Assembly (NCBI GenBank): GCA_028687975.1
Contig: JAQTZD010000021.1
Location: 1-37,414 of the forward strand
Direction of reading: 5' to 3'
Length of the DNA: 37,414 nt
Source of the DNA: Sediminibacterium sp.
GTDB lineage: Bacteria > Bacteroidota > Bacteroidia > Chitinophagales > Chitinophagaceae
The position numbers and the translations under genes were made by a program. Below, one piece after another: positions 25,418 to 33,906 of this stretch. Numbering within the stretch: position 1 is the first letter of the stretch; the number at the start of each line of letters is the position of its first letter. The notes under the pieces are model-generated. The model did no database searches. It worked only from the letters and a program-made list of their open reading frames with translations, and was not told where the DNA came from.

Positions 25418-26803
25418 TTAAAATTCACTGATAAAAGTAGCATTTTTTGTTGCCATTACCTTATCTCCGCTCATCAGATTAATCTCATATTTCACTTTCC
25501 GCTTATGCACATCTGCAGGCTTAACCTTAATGAAGAAGGTTTCTTCGGTGAGCTGACGACCTTTCAGAGAATCCAGCGGCAAACCGATCCTTTCCAGTTT
25601 AATGGTAGGATCAGCAGCTTCCAGATGGTAAGGAAGCGCTTTGTTGCTCTTATTGGTTACTTTAATCCGGTAAAGATTGCTGATGGTTCCATCGGCATTC
25701 TCCTGTATGGTTTGTCCGGGAACCCGCATGATGGTTGCATCAAAAGTGGTTCTGGTGGCAATCAGGATGCCCAGTAAACCAATCAGGATCGTCAATACCC
25801 CCGTATAACTCTTGATGCGGTAAGTAAATTCAAATTTTTTACCGCTGGCAATACCATTCTCCGATGCATAAGTAATCAGATCCGGTTCTTTGCCAACCTT
25901 TTCCATCATCATGTTGCAGGCATCAATACAGGCGGTACAGTTGATACATTCCAGCTGCGTACCATTCCTGATATCGATGTTGGTAGGACAAACATTCACG
26001 CACATCTTGCAATCGATACAATCCCCTGAACCGGAGGCCTTTTGTTTGTTCCGGGGCTCACCACGCAGGTAGTTGTAAGCTACCAGTATGGAATTTTTAT
26101 CGAGCAGCACCCCCTGCAAACGGCCATAAGGACATACTACCGTACAAACGATTTCACGCACAAACGCATACACTGCATAAAAAACAAGTGTGAAGAAGAA
26201 AATGGCTACAAACCCTACAATATGTTCCGAAACGGGCTCGCTCATGATTTTGAACAACTCATCCACTCCAATGATGTAGGCTAGAAAAGTATTGGAGATC
26301 ATGAATGAAATAATCAGAAATACAACGTGCTTGATTGCTTTGCGAACGTATATTTCTGTGGTCCAGTCTTTTTTATCGTTGATGCGTTGCTTATTGGCAT
26401 CCCCTTCGATCAGATACTCGATCTTACGGAAGACCATTTCCATGAAAATGGTTTGCGGGCAAACCCATCCACAAAATACTCTTCCGTAGATCAAAGTAAA
26501 AATAATCACGAACAGAACGGCAATCAACATGCCAATTCCGAACATGATGAAATCCTGAGGAGTGAACAGTTGGCCGAAGAAAGTGAATTCTCCTTCCGGA
26601 AAATTAAACTGAAACATCGGCGATCCATCTACCTTAATGAAGGGCAGGGCAAAGAACAGAATCAGGTAAAAATAACTCAGCCAGGTTCTGTACTGGTAAA
26701 ACTTACCCTTGGGCTTTAATGCGTACACCCATTTCCGCTTTCCTTTCTCCGTTACTGTGGAATGCCGGTTTCTGAAATCTTCATTCCCCTGTTCACTACT
26801 CAT
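25418..26803 (-). CDS. ccoG: Cytochrome c oxidase accessory protein CcoG (FixG/RdxA)
   Basis: A 461-residue membrane ferredoxin-like protein. It is involved in copper handling or Cu(II) reduction during cbb3 assembly. Transmembrane segments flank a NapH-like N-terminal part with Cys111/Cys115 (FCGWVCP) and Cys220/Cys224 (CTVVCPYG). Two 4Fe-4S clusters follow: Cys262, 265, 268, 272 and Cys286, 289, 292, 296. A C-terminal transmembrane helix and an immunoglobulin-like FixG domain end the protein. Length and architecture are normal. It starts 12 bases after the ccoP stop. Confidence 0.96.
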   Translation of the reverse strand: MSSEQGNEDFRNRHSTVTEKGKRKWVYALKPKGKFYQYRTWLSYFYLILFFALPFIKVDGSPMFQFNFPEGEFTFFGQLFTPQDFIMFGIGMLIAVLFVIIFTLIYGRVFCGWVCPQTIFMEMVFRKIEYLIEGDANKQRINDKKDWTTEIYVRKAIKHVVFLIISFMISNTFLAYIIGVDELFKIMSEPVSEHIVGFVAIFFFTLVFYAVYAFVREIVCTVVCPYGRLQGVLLDKNSILVAYNYLRGEPRNKQKASGSGDCIDCKMCVNVCPTNIDIRNGTQLECINCTACIDACNMMMEKVGKEPDLITYASENGIASGKKFEFTYRIKSYTGVLTILIGLLGILIATRTTFDATIMRVPGQTIQENADGTISNLYRIKVTNKSNKALPYHLEAADPTIKLERIGLPLDSLKGRQLTEETFFIKVKPADVHKRKVKYEINLMSGDKVMATKNATFISEF

Positions 26804-26815
26804 AATATTTCAATT

Positions 26816-28033
26816 TTAGTTTGCCTTAGCTGCTGCAGAATCTTTTGTTGCTGCAGGAGCACCAGCGCTCTCATCTACAAATAATTCTCCCTGTTTCTCC
26901 TTAGCCGGAGTTGGATTGGTACCCCTCAGCGACTTTACATAACTGGCCAGTTGCGCAATCTGCATAGGAGAATAATCGTCTTTCCAGGATTTCATTCCTT
27001 TTTCGGGCCATCCGTACTTAATGGAATAGAAAATGGATCCGATATCTCCTTTATGAATCCAGTAGTCGTCTGTAAGGTTTGGTCCGATACCAGGTGCTCC
27101 GTTCACAATAGCACTTCCGTTCTCTGCATGGCAGGTAGCACAGGCTCCTGGCTTGAGAAAGAGTACCTTACCCGCCGCAATATCTGCTTCACCCAGCATT
27201 TTTACTGTTTTCTCGTCCACATTATTGGCAGACTTCTCCAGATAAGCGGCCTGCTTTGCAGCGGCAATATCCATAGCAATCTGCAACTCTTTCTGCTGAA
27301 GTGGTTTTGTTCCGGCTATATGGTAGTTGTACAGATATATAACACCAAATAAGATGGAAAAGGCAAAACCCCATTGCCACCATGCAGGAACACTGTTGTC
27401 CAATTCCTTAATTCCATCGTAATCATGACCCAGGTCGAGCTTAATGATGTCTTCCTGCGTATTTCTTTTGTACAGGCGATCGAACCAGTGGATCTTCTCC
27501 TTCACCACCACTTTTCCAGTAGCTGCATCTACGGTTACCGGGGCCTCTTTCTTCAGAAAGTTTCTGATCCCAAAGGTAAAATAAAAAATGATGACCAGTT
27601 CCAGAATCAAGACAGATCCGATAATGTACATAACCGTTTCGGATACTACAGTACCGGCAACGGCAGGAGCCGCAGGTGCAGCTGCACCCTGGGCCATCAG
27701 CGAACCGCTGGCTGCGGTCAAACTTAAAATAAGTACAGCCACCTTGGTGAAACTGCCATTTTTCTTCTGCTCGGCAATCTTATTCCGGATAGCCATAATG
27801 AATACATTTCCGAGAACATAAATCACTGCAGCCAGCAATACAGTTACACCCAGTAATGTATAGGCAAACAGGCTGTCGTAATATACTTCCGGCGCCGATG
27901 CAGGCTGCGCAGCAGCTGCATCGGCAGCCTGTGCGGATAAAGATCCGCCTGTGCAAACGGATAACAACAGAACAACGAGGTGAATGACTTTCCTCCTGAG
28001 CAGTTGCTGATATGGTTTTAATGTAAGTGTCAT
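26816..28033 (-). CDS. ccoP: cbb3-type cytochrome c oxidase subunit III, single-heme form
   Basis: A 405-residue CcoP. The FixP_N-like segment (LDNSVPAWWQWGFAFSILFG) is at about 211-230, and one heme c site, CATCH, at 298-302 with a downstream axial Met candidate in PEKGMKSW. Classical CcoP has two heme c motifs; only one is present, as in several Bacteroidota. The N-terminal extension of about 165 residues has a hydrophobic start and two membrane segments that look like two copies of one module (residues about 19-90 and 97-163: each with GSLxAQ, an Ala/Pro-rich linker, a hydrophobic helix and an IRN turn). It starts 13 bases after the ccoQ stop. Confidence 0.94.
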   Translation of the reverse strand: MTLTLKPYQQLLRRKVIHLVVLLLSVCTGGSLSAQAADAAAAQPASAPEVYYDSLFAYTLLGVTVLLAAVIYVLGNVFIMAIRNKIAEQKKNGSFTKVAVLILSLTAASGSLMAQGAAAPAAPAVAGTVVSETVMYIIGSVLILELVIIFYFTFGIRNFLKKEAPVTVDAATGKVVVKEKIHWFDRLYKRNTQEDIIKLDLGHDYDGIKELDNSVPAWWQWGFAFSILFGVIYLYNYHIAGTKPLQQKELQIAMDIAAAKQAAYLEKSANNVDEKTVKMLGEADIAAGKVLFLKPGACATCHAENGSAIVNGAPGIGPNLTDDYWIHKGDIGSIFYSIKYGWPEKGMKSWKDDYSPMQIAQLASYVKSLRGTNPTPAKEKQGELFVDESAGAPAATKDSAAAKAN

Positions 28034-28046
28034 ATATTTTTATTTA

Positions 28047-28208
28047 TCAGTCATTGATTGGAATATTACTTCTTTGATTCATTGAGTCTTTACTGGCACT
28101 GAAAACATACCAGGTAACCACTCCAAAGAACACCGTAAAGATCAGCAGGGATATCATCGGATAAATACTGACATGGTCGATACTGGTGAGATAATGTTTG
28201 AATTTCAT
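28047..28208 (-). CDS. ccoQ: CcoQ-like small membrane subunit (53 aa)
   Basis: Hand translation of the gap between ccoNO and ccoP gives a 53-residue protein starting MKFKHYLTSIDHVSIYP, with one transmembrane helix (about 19-37, ISLLIFTVFFGVVTWYVFS) and a polar C-terminus. The placement between ccoO and ccoP, nine bases after the ccoNO stop and 13 before the ccoP start, plus the size, match CcoQ/FixQ, which stabilises the oxidase complex. Sequence conservation in CcoQ is low, so the assignment rests mainly on context and topology. Confidence 0.82.
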   Translation of the reverse strand: MKFKHYLTSIDHVSIYPMISLLIFTVFFGVVTWYVFSASKDSMNQRSNIPIND

Positions 28209-28217
28209 AACTTATAA

Positions 28218-30353
28218 TTAATGAAGGTTTTTAACTTCTTTCTCCGGAGCTTTTTTCAAGTCTGTACCCAGGCGCTGTAAGTATGCAATCAATGCAATGA
28301 TTTCCTTCTTACTGTTTGCTTTAATTTTATTGGCTTTCAGCTCTGTAGCAATCTCATCTGCCTGAATTTGCAAATCCTGGTTGGCTTTTTCGGCATATCC
28401 CTCTTCATAAGGAACACCCAGTGTTTGCATAGCCCTTATTTTGGCCGGAGTGGTAGATATATCCAGATCGTTTTCGATCAGCCATGGATAAGCAGGCATG
28501 ATACTTCCTTGTGAAATTTCATCAGGAGCATACATATGTCTGTAATGCCAGCTGTTTGGATATTTATTACCCACGCGTGCCAGATCCGGACCAGTACGCT
28601 TACTACCCCACTGGAATGGATGGTCATATACAAATTCTCCGGATTTGGAATAATCACCGTAACGGGCTACCTCATCGCGGAATGGGCGAACCATCTGAGA
28701 GTGACAGGTATAACATCCTTCACGAACATAGATATCTCTACCCTGTAATTCGAGCGGAGTATATGGTTTAACTGTACTGATGGTAGGTACGTTTTCCTTC
28801 ACCAGAAAAGTGGGGATCAGCTCAATGGCGCCACCAACAGATACCACAATCAGACTCATTACAAGCATCTGTACAGGTCTGCGCTCAATCAATGAATGCC
28901 AGAACACTTTTCCCTTAGGCAATGGAATAGACTGGAGTGCAGGCGCTTCGTGCTCTTCAGTAGCTACAAAAGAACCGCTCTTAATGGTTTTAACCAGGTT
29001 AACCACCATCAGAATAACACCACCCAGGTAAATGGTACCACCCAATCCTCTTAAGATGTACATAGGAATGATGCGGGTAACAGTTTCCAGGAACTGGTAT
29101 TTCAACTGACCTTCCGGAGTAAATTCTTTCCACATCAGTGCCTGAGAGAATGCAGCCCAGTACATGGGGATGGCATACAACAGAATACCAATGGTTCCGA
29201 TCAGGAAGTGTGTATTGGCCCATTTTACGGAATACAATTTGGTATTGAACAGTCTTGGTACCAGCCAGTACAGCATACCAAATGTTAAGAAACCGTTCCA
29301 GCCCAAAGCTCCCACGTGTACGTGTGCCACGATCCAGTCGGTATAGTGCGCAATGGCGTTTACGTTTTTCAATGAAAGCATAGGACCTTCAAACGTACTC
29401 ATACCATAGCAGGTTAATGCCACTACAAACATTTTCAGAATAGGATCTTCTTTTACTTTATCCCATGCACCGCGCAGGGTGAAGATACCATTCAGCATAC
29501 CACCCCAGCTTGGGAGGATCAGCATGATACTGAATACCACACCCAGCGACTGAGCCCAGTCTGGCAGAGCGGTGTATAAAAGGTGGTGAGGCCCGGCCCA
29601 GATATAAATAAAGATCAGTGCCCAGAAGTGGATGATACTCCAGCGATAAGAGTAAACTGGTCTGTTGGCAGCCTTAGGTACAAAATAATACATCAGTCCC
29701 AGGTAAGGTGTGGTGAGGAAGAATGCCACGGCATTGTGCCCGTACCACCATTGTACCAGGGCATCCTGTACGCCTGCATACCAGCTGTAACTATGTGTAA
29801 GAGAAGTTGGCAGTGCAAATGAGTTTACAATGTGCAGCAGCGCAACGGTAACCCATGTACCAATCAGGAACCAGATGGCAACATACAAATGCCTTTCTCT
29901 TCTGGTTAAAATGGTACCGAACATATTTACACCAAAAACAACCCATATCAGGGTAATGGCGATATCGATCGGCCAGATCAGTTCTGCATACTCCTTACCT
30001 TCTGTTAAACCCAGCGGCAGGGTGATTGCAGCAAATACAATGATCAGTTGCCAGCCCCAGAAATGGATTTTACCCAGGAGCGGACTCCACATGCTGGTCT
30101 TCAGCAATCTTGGCAGCATATAATAGGCACCGGTATAAATACCATTACCTACAAATGCAAAAATAACCGCATTAGTGTGTAAGGGACGTAAACGTCCGAA
30201 TGTGGTAAACGGAATACCTAAATTAAGTGCGGGAAAAGCGAGCTGGAAAGCCACGATTACTCCCACCAGCATTCCCACAATTGCCCAAACTATTGTTGCA
30301 TAAGCAAAGTTCCGGACGAGCCTGTTGTCGTAGGTGAATTTTTCTAGTTGCAT
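28218..30353 (-). CDS. ccoNO: cbb3-type cytochrome c oxidase, fused subunits I and II (CcoN-CcoO)
   Basis: A 711-residue fusion of the catalytic subunit CcoN (about 1-460) and the monoheme cytochrome subunit CcoO (about 485-711). It reduces oxygen to water with high affinity while pumping protons. Visible CcoN ligands are low-spin heme b His59 and His346, CuB His206, His256 and His257, heme b3 His344, and the cross-linked Tyr250 in IYIWAGPHH. The CcoO part has one membrane anchor (about 492-512), the heme c motif CYTCH at 547-551, and the MVRPFRDEVARYGDYSK block. The fused form is a known Bacteroidota arrangement. It starts two bases after the ccoS stop. Confidence 0.96.
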   Translation of the reverse strand: MQLEKFTYDNRLVRNFAYATIVWAIVGMLVGVIVAFQLAFPALNLGIPFTTFGRLRPLHTNAVIFAFVGNGIYTGAYYMLPRLLKTSMWSPLLGKIHFWGWQLIIVFAAITLPLGLTEGKEYAELIWPIDIAITLIWVVFGVNMFGTILTRRERHLYVAIWFLIGTWVTVALLHIVNSFALPTSLTHSYSWYAGVQDALVQWWYGHNAVAFFLTTPYLGLMYYFVPKAANRPVYSYRWSIIHFWALIFIYIWAGPHHLLYTALPDWAQSLGVVFSIMLILPSWGGMLNGIFTLRGAWDKVKEDPILKMFVVALTCYGMSTFEGPMLSLKNVNAIAHYTDWIVAHVHVGALGWNGFLTFGMLYWLVPRLFNTKLYSVKWANTHFLIGTIGILLYAIPMYWAAFSQALMWKEFTPEGQLKYQFLETVTRIIPMYILRGLGGTIYLGGVILMVVNLVKTIKSGSFVATEEHEAPALQSIPLPKGKVFWHSLIERRPVQMLVMSLIVVSVGGAIELIPTFLVKENVPTISTVKPYTPLELQGRDIYVREGCYTCHSQMVRPFRDEVARYGDYSKSGEFVYDHPFQWGSKRTGPDLARVGNKYPNSWHYRHMYAPDEISQGSIMPAYPWLIENDLDISTTPAKIRAMQTLGVPYEEGYAEKANQDLQIQADEIATELKANKIKANSKKEIIALIAYLQRLGTDLKKAPEKEVKNLH

Positions 30354-30355
30354 AT

Positions 30356-30520
30356 TTATTGGTTCTTATTGATTGGTTCTTGATTATTGTCGAATAAAAT
30401 TTTGTTGGCAGGTGAAAAACTGTCATCAAACTGCCCCGATTGGGCACTCCATATGAATGCTGTCAAAAAACCAACAGCCACAATCAGACTAACAGCAAGA
30501 AGCAGTACGATTACGATCAC
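30356..30520 (-). CDS. ccoS: cbb3 oxidase maturation protein CcoS (54 aa)
   Basis: Translating the gap before ccoNO gives a 54-residue protein with a GTG start: VIVIVLLLAVSLIVAVGF, then FIWSAQSGQFDD, the hallmark SGQ(Y/F)DD block of CcoS, and a polar tail ending NKNQ. A single N-terminal membrane helix precedes the block, as in CcoS, which is needed to insert heme or copper cofactors into CcoN. The GTG (30518-30520) overlaps the TGA of the preceding gene (GTGA), and an in-frame TAG two codons upstream excludes an earlier start. It ends two bases before the ccoNO ATG. Confidence 0.9.
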   Translation of the reverse strand: MIVIVLLLAVSLIVAVGFLTAFIWSAQSGQFDDSFSPANKILFDNNQEPINKNQ

Positions 30521-30774
30521 GTTCTATGTTTTTTATGGTGATTGGAATGTTGTTGCGGGGGTGCATGATGATGCTTTTTAGGGCAGGTGGAAATACCAAA
30601 CGGCAGGTAAAGCGGGCAGAAGCTGATCAAACTGGTAAGAATAAAGATTCCTGCCAGTACCAGCAACACAACAGCTGTTGTTCCCTCTATCGCTCCCGTA
30701 AAGTATAAGACCCCTACCAGCAATGCCAGCAGTACCCTGATGGCTTTGTCGAGTGATCCTACATTTTTTTTCAT
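30517..30774 (-). CDS. DUF2892 (YgaP-like) membrane protein with a His-rich C-terminal tail
   Basis: An 85-residue protein. DUF2892 marks are N-terminal KKNVGSLDKAIRVLLAL, two transmembrane helices (about 11-28 and 33-50), and FCPLYLPFGISTC. After this usual domain end it carries about 20 extra residues, CPKKHHHAPPQQHSNHHKKH, with seven histidines. It is encoded between the copper ATPase gene ccoI (25 bases upstream) and ccoS (4-base overlap). The tail suggests metal binding, by inference only; the DUF2892 domain itself has no assigned function. Confidence 0.87.
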   Translation of the reverse strand: MKKNVGSLDKAIRVLLALLVGVLYFTGAIEGTTAVVLLVLAGIFILTSLISFCPLYLPFGISTCPKKHHHAPPQQHSNHHKKHRT

Positions 30775-30799
30775 ATGTGTCGGTTTTGGTTTGGTTCTT

Positions 30800-33223
30800 T
30801 TATGATGCTACAGGCCGATTTACATTTTTAAAGCAGTTCTTTTCGATCAGATACGATCCCGTAAGCGTAGTCAGTACAATACTCAGTGTACTGAGGGGCA
30901 TCAGGATAGCAGCCACCAGCGGCGACATTTGCGCGGTTACCGAAAAATAAATACCAAAAACATTATAAATCAGGGAAATAATAAACGTAAGGGTAATCAG
31001 GTTCTTGGACTGCTTCGCCGCCCTTATATATTGCAGGAGGAAAGGCAGTTTCTCTGCCAGCAAAATGGCATCACTTGCCGGTGAGAACTGAACGGTATTG
31101 TCTACCACTGCAAGGCCGATATTGCTCTTACTCAAAGCACCGGCATCGTTCAGCCCGTCTCCCACCATCATCACCGTGTTGTTTTTGCTGCGGAGTGCGG
31201 CAATGTATTCGAGTTTGTTTTCCGGAGACTGGTTAAAGTGATACTGCATTTTTCTGTTGAATTGCGCATTCAGGTAATGCTCGGAACGATTGTTGTCTCC
31301 GCTCAAAACAGACACATCACAGGGAATTCTGTTGATCATTTCGTCTACATGCTCCCGCAGCAGATTGGCAACTTCAAATTTACCAAGAATCTGGTCATGC
31401 ACAGAAATCCAAACTTCAGAACCGGTTTTGACCACGCCCTGCTTTCCAACAAATTCGGCAGATCCCAGTTTATAATGTGCATCATTTTCCCATGCTTCAA
31501 TGCCGCCGCCGGGCACCTCTTTGATGTTCGCAAGCAGCTTGCCTTTTACGGAAAAATGTTGTGCAATGCTTTTGCTGAGCGGATGCAGCGACTGGGCAAA
31601 CATGGATGCAAATACCAGCTCATCTTCGGGCAGAATTGATTTTCCTTCGTATTTAACCGTAGAAATATTGGGATAGGTCAGTGTACCCGTTTTATCAAAA
31701 ACAATATGATCAACAAACGGAATGGTTTGCATGATATTGCCGTTCTTAAGGTACAGGCCATACCTGCTGAAGATATTCAGGAGAAAACCCTGCGTAAATG
31801 TAGTGGTCAGTAACAGTGCACAGGGGCAGGCCACAATCAGTACCGCGGTCATAGCGTCCCAGGCATTGGCCGGATTCACATTCATCCAGTAAATAAAAGA
31901 GGCAAATGCAATCAGCAATACACCGGCTGCAAAATAATTGCTGATAATGCCGGTGAAAGTGTAACCATTCTTTTCTTCTTTTTTGAATGCCTCATTGTTC
32001 CACAAACGGGTAAAATTGCTTTGAGAAAACGGCTTCACCACCAACAGATCAATGATCCCGCTGGTCTGCTTTCCGCCTGCATAAACAATATCTCCTATTT
32101 TAACAGTTGTAGTTTCATTTTCACCGGTTACAAAACTGTAATCGATCTCGGCTTTTCCCTGAGCCAGAATACCATCCACCGGAATCACTTCATTGTTCCG
32201 GATACGGATACAATCATCCACACTTACTTCTGTTACCGGCAAATACAACTCCTCTTTGTTTTCGTTGATTCTGCAAACAGCAATCGGGAAATAGGATTTA
32301 TAATCGCGGTTGAATTTTAAATTGGCAAAAGTTTTGGTTTGAAAAGCCCTTCCCAGCAACATGAAGAAGATAATACCGGTCATGCTGTCTAAATAACCGG
32401 CGCCGGTTCCTGTTCCGATTTCATAGAGACTTCTTAAGAAAGCAACAACCAGTGCAAGAGAAATCGGCGCATCAATATTGAGCATTTTCTGCTTAAACCC
32501 GTACCAGGAATTCACAAAAAATTCTGTTCCGCTGTAAAAAAGTACCGGTAAGGAAAGCAGGAGATTCAGGATTCTGAACATCCGGGGATCCAGACCGTCT
32601 CTGGCAAGTGTTTCCAGGCCAAGGTATTCCGGAAAACTCAGCATCATGATGTTGGCAAAACAAAATCCGGCAATGCCAATTTTTATCAGCGCCTTGCGGG
32701 AAAGCATGCTGTGTTCCCTGGCGGCATCAGCGGTGCTGTCTAGTGTAATATGGGGCTCATATCCCACAGATGCAAGTAACTCCGCCAGTTCCCTTACAGA
32801 TAAGCGGAACTGATCAAAATGAATGGTTACCTCTTTAGCAGGAAAATTGACCGATGAAAAATAAACAGCCGGATTCAGCTTATGCAGGTTTTCCAGCAAC
32901 CATAAACAAGAGCTGCAATGGATCTGCGGAAGGAAAAATTTAAGCGCTGTTTGTTGCTGATTCGCAAACGTTATGAATTGAGCAGCAATGGCGGGATTGT
33001 CGAGGAAGGCAAATTTGTTGGAGTCCCTGTTGGAATCCACTTTTACCCCTGCCTCTTCATTAAAACTATAATAATCGCAGAGTTCACTTTTATTCAGGAT
33101 CTGGTATACGGTTTTACAACCTGTACAGCAGAAACTTTTGTCATCAAAAGAAATGATGACATCACTGCTGCAGGTATCCCCGCAATGAAAACACGCCTGT
33201 TTATTTACCACAATTTTATCCAT
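30800..33223 (-). CDS. ccoI: Copper-translocating P-type ATPase CcoI (FixI)
   Basis: An 807-residue P1B ATPase that moves copper for CuB of the cbb3 oxidase. The N-terminal Cys-rich domain has CFHCGDTC (11-18) and CCTGC (32-36), followed by an HMA-like domain with CSSC (103-106). Core motifs are TGEN (367-370; the catalytic Glu is kept but the usual final Ser is Asn), CPC in membrane helix 6 (466-468), DKTGT with Asp510, SLHPLS (545-550) and GDGLND (688-693). The N-terminal Cys-rich extension is typical of CcoI. I chose the ATG at 33223, 22 bases after the upstream stop; an in-frame start at 33268 adds 15 residues but overlaps the previous gene. Confidence 0.95.
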   Translation of the reverse strand: MDKIVVNKQACFHCGDTCSSDVIISFDDKSFCCTGCKTVYQILNKSELCDYYSFNEEAGVKVDSNRDSNKFAFLDNPAIAAQFITFANQQQTALKFFLPQIHCSSCLWLLENLHKLNPAVYFSSVNFPAKEVTIHFDQFRLSVRELAELLASVGYEPHITLDSTADAAREHSMLSRKALIKIGIAGFCFANIMMLSFPEYLGLETLARDGLDPRMFRILNLLLSLPVLFYSGTEFFVNSWYGFKQKMLNIDAPISLALVVAFLRSLYEIGTGTGAGYLDSMTGIIFFMLLGRAFQTKTFANLKFNRDYKSYFPIAVCRINENKEELYLPVTEVSVDDCIRIRNNEVIPVDGILAQGKAEIDYSFVTGENETTTVKIGDIVYAGGKQTSGIIDLLVVKPFSQSNFTRLWNNEAFKKEEKNGYTFTGIISNYFAAGVLLIAFASFIYWMNVNPANAWDAMTAVLIVACPCALLLTTTFTQGFLLNIFSRYGLYLKNGNIMQTIPFVDHIVFDKTGTLTYPNISTVKYEGKSILPEDELVFASMFAQSLHPLSKSIAQHFSVKGKLLANIKEVPGGGIEAWENDAHYKLGSAEFVGKQGVVKTGSEVWISVHDQILGKFEVANLLREHVDEMINRIPCDVSVLSGDNNRSEHYLNAQFNRKMQYHFNQSPENKLEYIAALRSKNNTVMMVGDGLNDAGALSKSNIGLAVVDNTVQFSPASDAILLAEKLPFLLQYIRAAKQSKNLITLTFIISLIYNVFGIYFSVTAQMSPLVAAILMPLSTLSIVLTTLTGSYLIEKNCFKNVNRPVAS

Positions 33224-33245
33224 ACAGAACTTCAATGACTCCTGT

Positions 33246-33800
33246 TTACTTACTGATTTTTCCCTCATGCCTGCCGTTACTTTCCTCTCCGTGCTTGCTG
33301 TACAGCCGCTCTATTTCACTATAATTGCGCCGGAAACATCCGCATGTATTAATTCGATCATCAATCATCTGATACCAAAGCTGTTTTTCGAGCATAAATT
33401 CATTTACAAAAGCTTTGACCAGAATTTCCTGCTCTGTAGTATTCCACATCGGTTTCTCCAGCATATTCATCAGCCTTTTAACATGGTGCATAATTTTATG
33501 CTCTTTACTTTTTGTCAGCTGCAGCAAATCGACCAGGTTCGGAAGGGTTTCGTTTTCCTTTTTAGTCAGAAATACTTTTAATACGGAAGGAAAGACCAGT
33601 TTTTTTTCATAGGTTATTAAAGAACTGAATTCATTTTTCAAATCTCCAATCAAATCGATCATGACCAGTTTGTCGGGAGCATTGCTGCTCTCCTGATAAA
33701 CACAATACAACGCATATTTAATCTTCGACATAAGTCCGGGATACACTTCGGACATCAGGTGCTCGATGATTCTTTTTGTTTGATCAGCATGTTTACACAT
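33246..33800 (-). CDS. Hemerythrin-like protein with incomplete ligand set
   Basis: A 184-residue, mostly helical soluble protein that resembles hemerythrin/RIC (YtfE-type) domains: TKRIIEHLMSEVYP near residue 10, YEKKLVFPSVL near 64, KEHKIMHHVKRLMNMLE near 99, and FMLEKQLWYQMIDDRI near 135. In RIC proteins these positions hold the di-iron ligands; here His14, Glu65, Glu100-His101, His105 and Glu138 remain, but several expected histidines are replaced (Tyr64, Asn133, Met136). Function is therefore unclear: a degenerate di-iron protein or a regulatory relative. It is the first gene of the ccoI-cco operon and is preceded by a palindrome suited to a CRP/FNR regulator. Confidence 0.75.
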   Translation of the reverse strand: MCKHADQTKRIIEHLMSEVYPGLMSKIKYALYCVYQESSNAPDKLVMIDLIGDLKNEFSSLITYEKKLVFPSVLKVFLTKKENETLPNLVDLLQLTKSKEHKIMHHVKRLMNMLEKPMWNTTEQEILVKAFVNEFMLEKQLWYQMIDDRINTCGCFRRNYSEIERLYSKHGEESNGRHEGKISK

Positions 33801-33819
33801 GTAGCAGTAATTTACTACA

Positions 33820-33827
33820 CAAAAGTC
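33820..33827 (-). promoter_or_regulatory. Possible -7 box of the cco operon
   Basis: GACTTTTG on the minus strand is one base off TAnnTTTG. It would start transcription near 33813, placing the centre of the palindrome at 33868-33889 about 65 bases upstream, a position compatible with class I activation. One mismatch and no -33 TTTG make this tentative. Confidence 0.35.
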
Positions 33828-33867
33828 AAATATTTGCTTTTTGTAAACTATGAGTTCAACTAACCTT

Positions 33868-33889
33868 AAACATGATTTTTGTCATGTTT
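33868..33889. promoter_or_regulatory. CRP/FNR-type palindromic operator upstream of the cco operon
   Basis: AAACATGA-N6-TCATGTTT: perfect 8-base arms around a 6-base spacer, i.e. TGA-N6-TCA, the half-site geometry of CRP/FNR-family sites. It lies in the 106-base spacer between the regulator gene (33907-34620) and the hemerythrin-like first gene of the operon, centred 78 bases before that ATG. Either a regulator site or an mRNA hairpin; a hairpin terminator is less likely because no strong T tract follows on the minus strand. Confidence 0.6.
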
Positions 33890-33906
33890 TATTTATCGGA
33901 AAAAAA

